Below are positions 32,421 to 45,881 of a stretch of 64,000 bases of DNA, piece by piece; positions within the stretch are counted from its first letter, which is position 1, and each line of letters opens with the position of its first letter. Origin of the DNA: Anthopleura xanthogrammica (taxonomy: Eukaryota > Cnidaria > Anthozoa > Actiniaria > Actiniidae). The stretch is from NCBI GenBank assembly GCA_964019055.1, contig OZ025208.1, positions 6,447,790 to 6,511,789 on the forward strand. The letters run 5' to 3'. The translations under genes were made by a program, and so were the position numbers. A model generated the notes under the pieces. It worked only from the letters and a program-made list of their open reading frames with translations, had not been told where the DNA came from and did no database searches.

Positions 32421-35224
32421 ATTTTATATCAAACAACGTGGTGGTCAAGTCTTTTGTTAAAATAAACTTACCTCCCATAGGTACGAGTACAATAGTATAC
32501 CACTAATATACTATGCATTCAGTCAAAAAGATTTTCTGGAAAGATATTTTAATCTATCTTGGCATTTGTCGCCTTCCTTCTCTTTTGTTTTCCATCCTAC
32601 CTGTCTACCTCTCCCCCAAACCCCAACCCCCACCTCTATCTCTCTTAGGCCTGTCAATGCTTTGTAGTAAAATTGTGAGTCATTGCATAAGTCTAAAAGA
32701 TCCTGTAGTTAGAAACAAAAGTCTGTCTAAAACGGCCCATAGTGCGTGTCTTTTATGTTTCTACAACTCAGACAACCACGTAGACAACGTATTCTGTAGT
32801 AGCACTAGCAACATCGGCACTAATATATCAAACTTACAATCGTCAGAAGTCAGAAATGAGAATCATGAAAGCGACCCTGGGCTAAGAGAATTCGTTTTCG
32901 CTGATTACTTGATTCCGTTGCGAATAATCGAATAAGAAAATTAATTCGACCGGTCGCGAGAACAGCTTTTAATTCTTACGGAGAAAAAACTAGCAAAAAC
33001 TAGTACGTGTACTAAATCCCACAAGTTCTAACGCAAATGTAACATTATTCATATTCTTCTTGGAAAGTTTCTTCAATTGCATTTCATTTTCGTGAAATTT
33101 TAGAAATTAAAAGTATGCTTTTTTAACGACCTGCTGCGCATATTATTTCAAGTTGTATGTGTGAGGACCTCCAGAATAAATTACTACTGCCAGTAGTAGT
33201 AGTAGTGCTATTAGGGTTTAAATTTCTTTACATGATGTTAGAAAAGTTCTTCTAAAATTTTCGAGATTATTATAAGTTAAATCCCATTGGCAGGAATTTG
33301 TATATGTATATATATTGGATAAATATCTCACAGGACTAGCAAAAGTTATATATTATAATTTTTTGGAGGCGGGTAACGTTGAACATAATGACAAAAACTA
33401 TATACGCATTTCGCTTACCTTGAAACATCCGTTTCGGAGTTGAAGACACAGGAGTTAGAAGAAGAGGTCGTGATCAGTGAAGTTTCGTTTTACCGCGACC
33501 ATAAATTTCACTACAGTTTAGAGTGCAAACTAGTAGATGCTTAAAGTAGATTACTTGACCGGAGATAATGTCAAATGTTGTTAATATATCACTTAAAGCA
33601 GTGGTTAGATTAAGAACTATATATATATATGAAAGCCAGGTGCTTGAGAGACGTCTATTGTTTAACGTGAACAATCAGGTCATTAGCTAAATGAATGGAA
33701 TGTCTCCATGAGCAACCGTCGATGAGAACTAAATATATTCATATTCTGTTGGAATAGATATGAAATAAAGTCACTAAAGCAGACGTCGTTGTACTCAAAA
33801 TTTTCTCTGATGCAGCGCTTTTTTTTTTTTGAAATAATTTATACAATTTTCATTATAATTGATTTTTTTTTAACTTTTATTTCGCAAGAATTTTTTTGCT
33901 CGCATGTGTGTGTGTGCGATAGGAAGTAGAATACTGTCCGATTATATAGCGGAGAAATACGATGGGATATCGATCTGCTGACTTATTTTTGTTCAACTAC
34001 ATTTATTACAATTTAAATGATGTTTATTCTTTATGCAGTAAAATGATATAAAAATCTACTATTTATTTTCTAGGTTAAAGAAAAAATGTAATACACAAAT
34101 TATTGACTTCTAGGTACTCGAGTTTAACTCATTAATATTTTAGTATAAACTTTCATTTGTTCGAACTCGTATGAATAAACGAGAAAGAATATTTGTTAAT
34201 GACTGATATTAAATGTACCGCACCTATCATTTAAAGATGGACGGCTTAATATTAGATGGACGTGATATTATGATAGAACCTACGAGATCTGTTCCATTAA
34301 GGTTATTGCTCTTAATGCTGTAGTCCCAAGAACAAAAAAAAGATAAGTTTCAACCTCACGTAAGTGAAATATGGTGGCAGCGGCGAGCTAGCGTAAAGTG
34401 CATTGAATATTTACGGTTTTTTTTTAAACAAGTAATGCACTTAAAGCGATAAAAAATAATCTACTCTGCTTTCAAGTCATATTTCAGTGTCTTAGAAAAG
34501 GAAACGACTGTTTAGCGCCACCTTTGGGATAACATAGGTTTATGGGCTCCCTGTGGAATATCGGAGATTTTGGGCTGCCTGTGGATAATATAGGGATATC
34601 CAGCTGATCTGAGAAACAATATTAGCAAATCAGAATCGTGAAAATTTTGCGAAACTGAGGTGTCATTCTTCAGTAACCCAGTGACTCGGGAAACGGTTAT
34701 TTCTTTATTTTATTTTCCCACTCAATAATGAATGTCATGGTAAGTGTATACAAAATATCGAAAACCTCTCCTGAAAATCTAGTTTTATCTCAGATATAAA
34801 GTTTTATAAGTCAGTTTTCGCAGGCTTCATGACACCTCAGTTTTGCAATGACGTCATTTCTGCGTCACTATTTCAGATCACTGAGCTGGATGTGACTGTG
34901 ACGACTGCCTGTGGCAAGAAAGGGAAGGGGAGGGGTGAATTCACCTACATCTATGTGCTTAGTACTATTCTCAGATAATCTATCATGATCATATACAGCT
35001 CTAGGACCTACAATATAAAAATTGGATTTTATTGGCTTAGGTCATTTAAGCTATAGCTCGCTCAATAGATAACTAGATGACATAGATAACAGCTATGACA
35101 TTTAAATCGTACTTTATACTTTAAACATTAAAGAGAGAGTAAATACACTTGCACATAGGAAGTCAGAGATGTGATCCTTTGATTGTTATCTAATAGACAT
35201 GAACCGAACAGACATCGAGTCAAT
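32421..35224. other. Intergenic, no supported gene
   Basis: AT-rich DNA without recognisable coding similarity. An open frame at 32513-32935 (140 codons) has no family features that I recognise and its composition is not clearly coding. Confidence 0.45.
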
Positions 35225-35439
35225 AGTCCCCTTCACAGTTCTCTGCGCCATCTTGAAAGGTAGCCGTGCGTTTGCATCGAAGCAAGACCGACGGTGAGCT
35301 TGCAATGATAGAGACCTTTTTTCTTACACCTTGGACAATTATTCACATGTCTCTATCATTGCAAGCTCACCATTCGCCTCGCTTCAATGCAAAGGCACGG
35401 CTACCTTTCAAGACGGTCCAGGGAGCTGTGAAGGGATCT
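35225..35439. mobile_element. MITE family A, copy 3 (full length)
   Basis: A complete palindromic element opening with AGTCCCCTTCACAGTTC and closing with GAGCTGTGAAGGGATCT. Between them are mirrored CTTGCAATGATAGAGAC/GTCTCTATCATTGCAAG arms. It matches 5879-6092 along its length. The flanking CAAT and ATTG could be a target duplication or part of the palindrome. Confidence 0.85.
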
Positions 35440-35714
35440 ATTGTCTGGCCGAATGATGTTAATCAGTAGAAGACAAAGTGTTTGTCAAATTATCGCAGCG
35501 ATTTTATATATTGGTTTAATTTAATGCACTGTTTACAGAAGTCACAAGGATTTTAGGGTCTAAAATCAAGCGGAAAGAACGTATTTGTCTTAAGATGGTC
35601 TGTAGGATAAAACAAAGCAAATCAGTATAGTATGCTATCAGATATTCAGGGTTCAGTTAGTGATAACGAAAGAAATAAAGAGATTAAAGAAGAAAAAAGA
35701 ATGAAACCTACTTT

Positions 35715-36330
35715 TAAACGTTTAATTTGAGCCCACGATGTGCGTGCGCACAGAAACTTCTAAAGACCGCAAAATAAATGGAACCTTCAAAATTTTATTG
35801 AGGAACAATAAACGCTTAATTTATTTTGAATTAATTTATTTTGAACCTCAACGGTGCAAAAAAATTTGCACGGGATTCTATATTTTTCTTTGAATTTCCA
35901 AAAACAACAGGTAAAAAGCAATATTTTGTCATTAGAACTTATAAAAAAAAGCGTTGTATGTGTTTTTGTTGTTGTCGTTTCAGAACGATTTATTTTTAAG
36001 AATTTCTTCCAACAATTTTAGATATTCTTCGAAAATAGTTTTTAAATGAGATATCTTGAGAAAATTACTTCCATAGCTGTTTTAGTTTTCGAGTTATTAT
36101 TTTTTTTGGTGCAAGCTTGGTTTCCGCCATTTTTCTTTCAAAAACTTGTCAAGATGGTAATTTCCAAAATTTATTATCTCGAACAGGAACTCGGGACACC
36201 CCATTTTTCTTTTCATTTTTGGAATCAGCGTTAAATCCTTTTTCTAATTACTTTTCTAATTACTCCTTGCTAAATTAGCAGTTACCTTAAGGGCAAGAAC
36301 AATACGATATTTTTGCATGACAAGAGAATT
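35715..36330. repeat. Dispersed repeat family E, plus-oriented copy
   Basis: Matches 52270-52910 in inverted orientation. Shared landmarks include GAGCCCACGATGTG, GGTGCAAGCTTGGTTTCCGCC and GGAATCAGCGT. It is noncoding and about 600 bp, possibly a nonautonomous transposon or a degraded retroelement tail. Confidence 0.7.
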
Positions 36331-39300
36331 TATTACCCAAAGGAGGAAATTGCTATTGCTTTGACCTCTTAGATGGCTGCCGTGAGAAACCTCTATAAGT
36401 GGCATGGTTGATGGAATACATCTATTCCTTTTTTCTCAGCTCGAGTCATTCCTTTAAGTATCATTTTCTTTCCTTCCTTCGAATTTCCTTCATCCACTGC
36501 TTGCTTGTTTCCTTGTTTTCCTTCTTGCATTTTTCCTTCCTTCTTTCCTTCTTCCTTTCCTTTCCTTTCCTTTTTTCTATATAAATAAATGGAAATTTAA
36601 TAAGAATTCTTCGGTTATCAATATGGATCTTGGTGCTGGTTCATTTTGGATGAGAAAAGTTTGGATGAAAAGTCTGGTGAAAAAAAACTTTCTCTGGCCT
36701 GCAGTAAACGTAAAATCCTATTAATTATTTATACTGTATATTTTCATAATATTTACATCTTTGATGCGTGGATCCTTCTAGTTCTACAATGAAAGTTTGG
36801 ACCATTTTTGTTCCCGGTTACATATTTTCTTGTGGTAACAAAATGCGGAGAGTTCACTGATTTCCAGACATGTTTGAAAACTCGGTGATACGGTGATAGT
36901 CATAACTATCTCGTGAATGAATGTGGTTTTCAAGCACAAACAAAACTACCTCATGCATATAATTTCAATATATATCTGTTATATTCTTTTCTTTCAAATC
37001 TTCGAATAAGTGAGATATCCTGTTGTGTTCGCAATTTCAAAGAGGTCGATATTCTGTTACTTAACTGAAAAGGGCTTCAGGGTGCCAAGCATTGTTTGTG
37101 CGGGATTTATTTAAAGGCTTCGAAAATATTTTTAGTAGCTTGTTATAACATGTTATAATTATAATTAATCCTATCCACACGATTCAAATTCGCCGAATTT
37201 ATATGAGAAAACTGTAGCTGAAACTATTGAAATAGTTGGAATTCAAAAGGTTGACGCTTGCAGCGCGCGGTTGGTTGGTCAGTATTTTGTCTTCTCGCTC
37301 AGACCAAAATTAATGTGTGGATTCCAACTCACGATTTACACAAACAAATTTCAAAAACCGCGAGATCTTAGTTGCCAAGGTATCACTTTCAACGTTGTCA
37401 CCCTTATAATGAGCCTTTGTATTGTTTAATCCCATGTTTGAATTTTATTACTGTCACTTGTTTGCATTTAATAAGTATTGTTAGCTGGACATTATGTGGA
37501 TATTAAAGACACTGACTGCTCTGTAGCCAACTCAAACTCTACTAAAAACAAGAATGAGTTGCAGATGTTAAAGTTTATCGAAACACGGCAGAAATCTAGA
37601 TAAACCTCGAACCTAGATCTCTTAAATCTCTGAACCATAGTTAATAGCTATTAACTATGTTTGAACACTTTATTTTGAAATTCAGGAACACTGATTTGTA
37701 TTACCGTTTGGCATACTCACTGGAATTCCCCAAAATACCAAACTGGTTCAAGCGTTTAGAAGTTCTTTAAAACTTTACACTGATACCCTCTGTAGAAATA
37801 TTTTGAACAGAATGGATCAAGAAGGCTTTTAAGCCTAAAACAAACTTGCTAAAATGATGCAGTTTATCTATAATGTGGGTTGACAATCGTCGGCAAATTC
37901 GTAAGGGATGTTTTTCAGCAGGTGGCAGTTTTAACAATAACAAGAACCCTGAAATAGAAAACATATAGAAAGAAATTTTCATTTTTTAAAGTTTGGAAAC
38001 AATTTTTCTTTAGTTTCGTACGGTAATATTGCTGCTCAAGCTACACTTCTTCATCAAATATTTTATTTTATCTTATGGCCTAAACTCTAGATCTGAGATC
38101 TTTCACATAAGATTTCGTAAACCTTAGCCCTTTCTTTGAAAATATTAGCCTAAACGTTAGACCGACCGAGAGACTAAGAATATCTTTTTAAGTGGTTCAG
38201 AAGGACCCCTGGGACGCATTTGAAAAGTTCTGGGATGATTATTATTAATACGAAAAGAAAATCGTTTGAAAATGTGAAAAAAATATCAGGGTTACAGGGT
38301 TTGAGAGCAAGTTATAAGCTCAGAAGAATTTATTGCAGATTGAACGTTAATATAACTTAGTTTATATCGTTTTAAATATGGCTGAACTATTAACTATGGC
38401 CAAACGAACTCTGATAGTAACACCAGGAAACACTGCTTTCTCCAGCAGTCTTAAAATAAAAACTGTTTGCTTGCGCGCATGGCTTCAAAATCAAAGCCAA
38501 CACAACCACTGACGCGCTAAACAAGATAACTAAACTACAGCTGGGATTAGCTTTACTCTGTTAATTTTCCTTCCGCAAGAACAGGTTGAATGATGCTTCT
38601 TTATCAGAAAACTATGTCAACCGGCTTGGCTGTTAATCTAGATTAATCGTTATTCTTATTGGTTGTTACAGTATTCAATAATAGTATTTTAATAATTTCT
38701 CGGGGATTCCTTAGTTTTAGATAAAATAATTTGTAATAAGGAGCTCTTAATCAACCGAACGCCTCAAACGTGTCAAGGGTAAATTAGCTTCATTGTCAAA
38801 ATATTGCGAAGAATTTGAATATGCGGGCGGCACGACCGTTATCGTTAATATGCACAGGAAGTTGACGTACTAGGTCAGAATTTTCCCCCTTAATATCAAT
38901 CTTGATAGCATCTAACGAATTCACTTAAATAACATATTTCTTGAAGGATAACTAAAGGGTGAAATTGATAGCAGAACTAGTGAATATTGACCTATACGCG
39001 TTCTTGATTTAAGTGTGTCATTGTTTATATCTGCGCTCACCCACAGCAGTTAAATTGGATTAATAAGGGAGCTGAAACCACGAGCTATTTGTGCGTGGGT
39101 AACGGGTCTACACTTAAGGAATCAATGCGGTATTATCTTTGAATAGTTTATCAGCTTAAGAAAAAATTATTACTCCCCCCTAAGGGATTGAAAGAACTAT
39201 TTGAAGAAATACCCCTCTCTTCTAAAACGAGTAGCCGGATATTTCTGGGAACTTTAAATTTTAGAAAAATAAATCAGGATTTTACCAGACGGAAAGCTTA

Positions 39301-39832
39301 GAAAATACAATATTGAGTTGGTGAATTATTTATCGTAAGGCAGTCTGGAGATCATGCATTTCTTTCCGCAAATATCAATTAGATATTGATGAAAACAAAA
39401 ATATGCAAACATTGAAACACAGCTAGGAAGAAAAATTGGGCGCATGGATCAATGTGGTTTTGTTCAAAGCTACCGTAGAGCTTTAGAAGAGTTGAGGGAA
39501 AACCTCAAGAGTACTTCTCCAATCATCTCAGTTATTACGTACTTAGTAAGGCAATTCTGAGCTTATAATTTGATACGAAAGAAGCCCTCCTCGAAAATAT
39601 GTTTACATTCGGGTGGCAGTGATTGGTTATTCAAAAAATACAATTTGGTATCATGATTTAAATCAATGTCTACGACTCACACGAATGAAGCAGTGAAACA
39701 ATGAAATGAGAAAGCACTTGAAGATCATCTCTGTCTGTCCGAATTCACTCCTTGAATAGTTTTGGACCCTGAGGGATATAACCTCAATGTTTTGGTAACA
39801 ATGACATGAATATGCGTAAACCTTTTTGAAGT
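36331..39832. other. Intergenic, 5' flank of Kv gene 2
   Basis: No gene or sizeable repeat is recognised. A weak CTTCC-rich stretch occurs near 36470-36570. The region presumably holds the promoter of the plus-strand channel gene at 39833. Confidence 0.45.
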
Positions 39833-41119
39833 ATGTACCAAAAATGTGGTGAACCTTTGGCCTGCATAAACGAAATGTGCCCGGAGCGCGTGGTGTTAAA
39901 TGTGCGAGGCTCTCGTTTTGAAACTTTTGTGGAGACACTGCAAGAGTTTCCTGAAACTCTTCTGGGCGACACAGAACGACGGATGACATATTACAACCCC
40001 AGGAGTGGGGAATATTGCTTGGACAGAGATATACTTTCATTCGATGCTATTCTATTCTACTACCAGAGCAAGGGGATCCTTGCAAAATCCGACTGGGTAC
40101 CAGAAAAAGTCTTCGAAGAAGAACTCAAGTTTTATGGCATCAAATCTCTAAAAGATGTTGGTAAAGAAATTCGAGACAAAGTTCAAGTGCTACCAAGTAA
40201 CCAATGGCAAAGGATGGTGTGGTTATTTGTGGAAGATCCTAATTCCTCCAGACAAGCCAAATGGTTTTCAATTTTTTCGATGCTTGTAATCGTTTTATCG
40301 ATTGTAGCATTCTGTGCAGAGACAATTGATGTGGATGCTTATGCTGAGCCCATAGCGGGAGTTTCCGCAAGTAACATCACACACGATCACAAACCAACTG
40401 TGGCTGTTCGCCCGAAATTATGGTTTTGGATAGACACGTTCATAACAACCTGGTTTTGTTTCGAGTACATTGCTCGCCTCTTTTCCTGCCCTCTCAAAAT
40501 CAAATTCATCTTCTCTACGTTGGGAATTATCGACGTACTTTCTATTCTACCTTACTTTATTTCTCTATATTTAACAAACTATAAGCACAGTATTAGTCTA
40601 GCAGTCTTAAGAATCTTTCGTCTTTTACGAGTATCTAGACTCCTTAAACTGACACGTTACATTGCAGCACTAAGGATCCTTGGTTACGCCATTCGATCAT
40701 GTCATCACCAACTCTTCTCCCTTGCAATATTGTTGGCCATTTCTGCTGTCATGTTTTCTTGTATCATGTACTATATAGAAAGCGAAGTGAATCCTCAATA
40801 CTCCAGTATATTTGAATCCCTATGGTGGTGTATTATCACTATGACTACCGTGGGATATGGAGATATTTGTCCAGTTACACCGTTAGGGAAATTGGTTGGT
40901 GCCGTCTGCGCTGTTTTTGGGGTCGTGGTGATGCTGTGCTTACCAACGCCTGTTTTTATTTTGAATTTCAACAAGATCTATTGTCAGTTTTTGGGGATTG
41001 AGTTAAAAGATAAAGGGCTGACTGGAATTAAGCGGAAAAACTATAATTCAGTTAATTTTTCCAGATCCAGAACGCTTCTTGTCAGCTCGAGAGAATCGAC
41101 ATCTGGGTTAGGTTTATGA
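39833..41119 (+). CDS. KCNA-like: Shaker-type voltage-gated K+ channel (Kv gene 2)
   Basis: A single 428-residue open frame, with an in-frame TGA two codons before the ATG, gives a complete Kv subunit. The T1 domain (about 19-105) has VLNVRGSRFET, FPETLLGD and FDAILFYYQS and no zinc motif. S1 is about 144-163, S2 196-216, S3 229-248 and S5 293-314. The S4 (256-276) has Arg at four consecutive third positions, then Lys and Arg. The filter TTVGYGD (338-344) is canonical. The S6 hinge is Pro-Thr-Pro (371-373). At the position of Shaker Glu283 in S2 there is Asp (201), while Phe208, Glu211 and Asp234 (S3) are kept. The S1-S2 loop is short, with one sequon (181). The C-terminal tail is short and Ser/Arg-rich. 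The gene is clearly divergent from the other two channels, so it is an old paralogue. Confidence 0.95.
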   Translation: MYQKCGEPLACINEMCPERVVLNVRGSRFETFVETLQEFPETLLGDTERRMTYYNPRSGEYCLDRDILSFDAILFYYQSKGILAKSDWVPEKVFEEELKFYGIKSLKDVGKEIRDKVQVLPSNQWQRMVWLFVEDPNSSRQAKWFSIFSMLVIVLSIVAFCAETIDVDAYAEPIAGVSASNITHDHKPTVAVRPKLWFWIDTFITTWFCFEYIARLFSCPLKIKFIFSTLGIIDVLSILPYFISLYLTNYKHSISLAVLRIFRLLRVSRLLKLTRYIAALRILGYAIRSCHHQLFSLAILLAISAVMFSCIMYYIESEVNPQYSSIFESLWWCIITMTTVGYGDICPVTPLGKLVGAVCAVFGVVVMLCLPTPVFILNFNKIYCQFLGIELKDKGLTGIKRKNYNSVNFSRSRTLLVSSRESTSGLGL

Positions 41120-41201
41120 CAAAAAACATGCAGAATACTATCTGCGTGCATTATTCTTACACCTCCTTTGTTCCTCTACTAAGCGTTCGGATATCGAGTG
41201 G

Positions 41202-41207
41202 AATAAA
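41202..41207 (+). terminator. Candidate polyadenylation signal of Kv gene 2
   Basis: An AATAAA hexamer lies 83 bases past the stop codon of the plus-strand channel gene ending at 41119. Position and sequence fit a polyadenylation signal; no cleavage site can be seen. Confidence 0.5.
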
Positions 41208-42499
41208 GGTTTAGCTGCTGGTGGCCATGTATAGTTCCCGGCGTGCACGTGGCTTTATCCATCAGAGGGCGTTTTTCTCTGTGAATAACTGGCCTCTTTG
41301 ACCAAAGGATTCAGTAACCGTAAGGGTGATGAAAAATGGGAGGAATTCAGAAGGTGTGCCCTGTTTATTCCGGGCTCAGATTGGGTCGTCGTCTTCACAT
41401 GATTTGCCAGTAGAGATAGTCTTTTCTTTTCATATTTGAATCAAGGACTTTTCAAAAGGCAGGTCCTTTGATTTTCTTTCCTCCTCAAAAATCAACACGA
41501 CCAAATTCCAAGTCAATCACGTAATGGGTACTGCAAGAACAACAGCAATTGCTCAGTCGGTATTGTCATAGATGGAGGAACTGGCAAATTAATTTTGTCT
41601 CTGATAATTTGGGATTTCCATAAATACTAAAAGTCTTTAATTTGATGGTGACTTCGAATTCAAAACGTCTATGGAGAAAAAAAAAATGATCACAAAACTG
41701 GTCATTTTGTCTGCCATGCAACTGTTGGTGTTTGCAATCGAAGCATCAGATAAGCAAGAAATCGTCTTTGGATTCAAGATCATCATCATCATGAACAGTC
41801 CGTCTACTTTTTGGCATTTTGCGCCAATTGTGGTCAATTTCAGACAAATAATAATACAATTATAAACAAGAATATTGGAATACATTACTTTTACTGCAGG
41901 TCAGTAGATATATTCCACAACAACTTTGACGTATATAGCATTAAGAGTTTGGAAAAGTAAATTCACTTTAAATGAAGACACCAAATTGGCTAAAGCGTAA
42001 TTAACGTACACTGAAATGCAAGTTCAGTAACAAACAGCTTGATTTCGTATAGTTCGTCATAGTATATAGTTAGCAGGCCAGGAAACTGGAAAAACGTTCC
42101 ATCTTGAGCTCAGTACACATCGATCACCAAGTGTAATGCGAAGCTCTTGATGGTGTTATAACCTAGAGTCTGGACTTCACTAGCTATCAGATATTTAAAT
42201 TATTATATTGTTAAAGCACTGATCTCGGTGAAGCTAGCTGTACTAAGATTAACTTTATTGATACAATTTTTTTTTGCTCTAATCATTTCTTGGAACTTGA
42301 TTACTATTATTTAATTTATTATTATTATTATTATTAATAATAATTCATATATTTTCGATTTCTCAATCACATGTTAATTATTTTTGCAGATTTAAAATCC
42401 TCTCATATCCTTCTTTTAAATGCACGTAATAAAAATTATCAATCAAGAATTTTAAAAATTCCCGCCAAAACGATGACGTCATTTTCCCATCATAAATTT

Positions 42500-42660
42500 C
42501 GAAAACGAGGCTAGTCAGTAATTCATTATCTGTGTGCAAGCCTCATCTTTGTTACTGGTGTTACATGGTGTTTACATCCATTAAGAATCGTTTTTAGTGA
42601 TGTCTAAGGGAAAAGCCAGCTTTCCACAGATCACGGACGACTGACTAGCCTCGTTTTCGC
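42500..42660. mobile_element. Foldback element
   Basis: CGAAAACGAGGCTAGTCAGT at the left end is mirrored by GACTGACTAGCCTCGTTTTCG at the right end. It is about 160 bp. The arms are short (about 20 bp) and the interior is unrelated. Confidence 0.7.
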
Positions 42661-42780
42661 CTCCTCGATCCAGGAAAACCGCGTATGTCCGCCATGTTCG
42701 GAATCGGTGTATACATTATCACTTTACACAAGAAACCGTCGAGTCTACTTATCATGTCTCTTCGCAAAGAAAAAGTTCTA

Positions 42781-43415
42781 CCTGAAGCACAGGTAGCCCA
42801 AGCTGAAAAAATTGCTTGCTACAGCTAACTGATATTTTCGGATTTTCTCAAATTATGGGTCTTCCCTTCAAACAAGACTATGTGACGTCGCAGTTCTACG
42901 AAGAGCATACGAAGACCTCCGTCATGCTCTCGGGTCGCTTGCCGAAGGAAAGCCGTTCAAACGGTGTACAGTGAGCTCGGTCCACGGGTCACCACAAGCG
43001 AGGTAGTGACTAAATACGGGCGAATTTCATGGCTCAAAAAGCCGCGGACTAACCTCTAAGGTGACTTTCTGAGCTCTATAGGGATTTGATAGAGGGGATA
43101 CGAAGAAATTATGGCGATTGAACAGGAATTGGAAGACTAACGAGGAGTTGAAAACTCTTGATGGGTTGCTGTTGGGATCCCGAGTGACCTACCTTCTCTT
43201 CTTTCTTAACAGTGGAGAAAAAAAACGATAAAACTGGCTAAATCCGAATTCTAACCAGGCAGGGCGATAAAAGTATAACTTCTCAAAGATCAGCTAAGAT
43301 TTCTTTACTTTATTTCACATTTTGACGATTTTATTGAGGTTTGTTATAGATCCCCATACATTTTCTTATAATATGACACCACAGAAACCCAGCTTGGGCT
43401 ACCTGTGCCTGAAGC
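42781..43415. mobile_element. Inverted-repeat element, 635 bp
   Basis: CCTGAAGCACAGGTAGCCCA plus AGCTG at the left is mirrored by CAGCT plus TGGGCTACCTGTGCCTGAAG at the right. The interior has no intact reading frame. It starts just downstream of the foldback at 42500-42660 and may be a nonautonomous DNA transposon. Confidence 0.6.
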
Positions 43416-44724
43416 GTGTTCCTTATCTATAGTTCTTCATCATTGCCAGAAATATTGGACATTGTCAGCGGTGTTACGCATGAATGAAAATGAAGTGGTT
43501 TTCTAGAGGAAAAATATAACTACATGGTTTCCAAGCACATATTTATATTCAACTATGATGTTAGTAAAACAATTCTTGCCAAAAAATAGTTACTTGACAA
43601 TCAAAAGAACAACTATTATTTTTCTGTTGATAAGCCTCACCACAGGAAGCCCATGAAGGACAAGAAACAAGTTTCAAACGTAAATCGTTACTTTAAGCTT
43701 CCTTATTGTATCTCAGCAGTCAATAAGAGCTTGTAAAAATAAAATGGCGATATTTAGGGGGTTTTGAAGCTGTTTGGAGCAGTTCTCTGTGGTTTCTTGT
43801 CATTTTTAACTGAAAACTACGAGCTAACAACGCGTCGAATCGCTTAAAATTTAACCTAACTTCAAGCTTCTTGGGAACCTACATTCTGAAGGCATGCTGT
43901 CTATTTTGAGCGGTTTTGGATTTATTAAACACTCGTTTGGTGATATCGAGGTGGAGCTCTTTTACTTTTAAATTTTTTCGAGCTCAAATAAGACGATTTG
44001 GGGTCAAGTGTGGCCAGATTTATAGACGATGTATGGAATCTAGAGCTTTCGAAGCCTTTCGAAGGAAAGTAGTCCGGGAACCAATATGTCGCATGATTCA
44101 ATGATCATTTTACGCTTATTTAGTAGCTTGTAGGGTGGGTTGTTTGTCGCGATGTGGAGCTCAGATGAAATAAAACCCTATTTGCCGTAAATAGAGGAAG
44201 CTCTATATTCCCCATACATTTCCTATAAGACTCGGCGGCTATTTTGTAAGCTGAAACGCATCATTGCGCATGTATGAGCAGGCTCATGTCCCATATTTCT
44301 GGCAATGTGCTCCTCCACTGAAACAACAACAAAATACCATTGCTTTTCTGGCTAGTATGATACACACAATGAGCTTATATTTGTGTTGTTTGTAAGATCT
44401 AGTGATAGCTCTTTCGCTCGATAAGCTAAAAAATAAATTTGAGAACATTTTCAAAGGCCAATTGCTGAGAATAAGCAATTGTTGGACGAGGTTGAGCAAA
44501 ATATCGTGATTTGTTTGTGGCGAGCGCTAGCAAGCAATTTTTTCGGTATCGGCAAATAATTGCTTTAGAGACACGAACAAATCACAATAATTTTTGATAA
44601 CCGAGTTCAATAATTGTTTTATCATTCAAATTATTTTTTGTGTTTTGGCTGTTTTCAACTTTGAAACATGCCAAGTCATTTTCTGACAGCTCAGGGTAGC
44701 AAGCCATGTTAGCAAATGCAACGT
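43416..44724. other. Intergenic, no supported gene
   Basis: Unannotated AT-rich DNA. Short open frames at 43916 and 44284 show no recognisable domain. Confidence 0.4.
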
Positions 44725-44727
44725 TAC

Positions 44728-44852
44728 TGCGCATGAGCAAACCATTATTTGCAGCAAAACGGCTTTACATCGTTATGCGCATGAGCAGACCATTATTTGC
44801 AGCAAAAAGACTTTACATCGTTATGCGCATGAGCAGACTATTATTTGTAAGC
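44728..44852. repeat. 48-bp tandem repeat, about 2.5 copies
   Basis: The unit GCGCATGAGCARACCATTAT continues with TTGCAGCAAAA and GGCTTTACATCGTTAT, and repeats from 44731 to about 44850. The open frame across it shows the same repetition and is not convincing as a gene. Confidence 0.8.
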
Positions 44853-45754
44853 AGTTATTTGCAGTTTTCTAGGCCAATCAAAACGACGGAAAAGTAATTT
44901 GAATGATAAATAAAATTGCTGACATTTAACTCAGCATCTAAATTCTGATTGGTCCACAGCCCTCAGCCACTCTCTGATATCGTGCATGTGAACTCGACAT
45001 GCTAAATGCATTATCTGATAATAATAATTATCATGTCAAGTTCATTCGAGGTCCGGTCACAACGAACATGGAAATACGTTTGTCTGATTTTTTAGAAAAG
45101 AGAATTAAATCTTTATTCTTAGTTTACAAAATGTAATATATTGAATTCGGTTTTTGTATGATATCGTAAGTTATCGAGACTTCTGCCGCTTAATCCATCT
45201 CAGTGCGCACATAGTGGCGTCAGATTGACCCGGTTCATGGCGTCATTGTGATTGCGTAGAAGCGTGCGCAGTAGCTTCATTTTTCTATTGTAGGCAGCCA
45301 CCTGAAGTAACACTTTGTAATTAATCGTCTCACGCTAAGCTCCTGGGATAACGATACTGAGTAACAAATGAAGCAAGTACTTCGTAGATATCGGACTAGC
45401 TATCACATTAACAAACTTCGAACTGTTCTAATATCATCATTCAGGAAAGAAATCTTTCAATTTTATAATCCTGATGGTTTTTTTCTCCGGGCTGGTTCTG
45501 CGTTTTTTTTCCCTCCACATTTTATAATTCTAATTCGATCTATCGGCTGGCTTAGCTGAAAAGTGGTTTCTAGACCTGTTAGGCTCTACCTCAGAGTGGC
45601 AAATTTGAAAGTAATGGATCAGAAACATGACATATTTTATTGCATTTATTTCAGGCATCGACAAGAGATAATACTTAAAATAGAATCCAGAATATATACG
45701 GACGCATACCAGATAGGGGCATGGAAGGGATGGGCTTTCCATGGGCCGCCCGGC

Positions 45755-45819
45755 CGCCCGGTTGGCTCAGTTGGTTGAGCACCGGACTTTCGTGCGGGAG
45801 GTCGTGGTTCGAGTCCCGG

Positions 45820-45881
<62 letters not shown>

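Noticed and set aside
32513..32935. 140-codon open frame
   Set aside because: No recognisable family, no splice context, and composition does not differ clearly from flanking noncoding DNA. A translated database search would decide it.
44706..44897. 63-codon open frame with repeated peptides
   Set aside because: Explained by the 48-bp tandem repeat; no other coding sign.
45755..45830. Functional tRNA gene
   Set aside because: The anticodon stem has a mismatch and a short loop, and the sequence continues into a SINE body with a poly-A tail.
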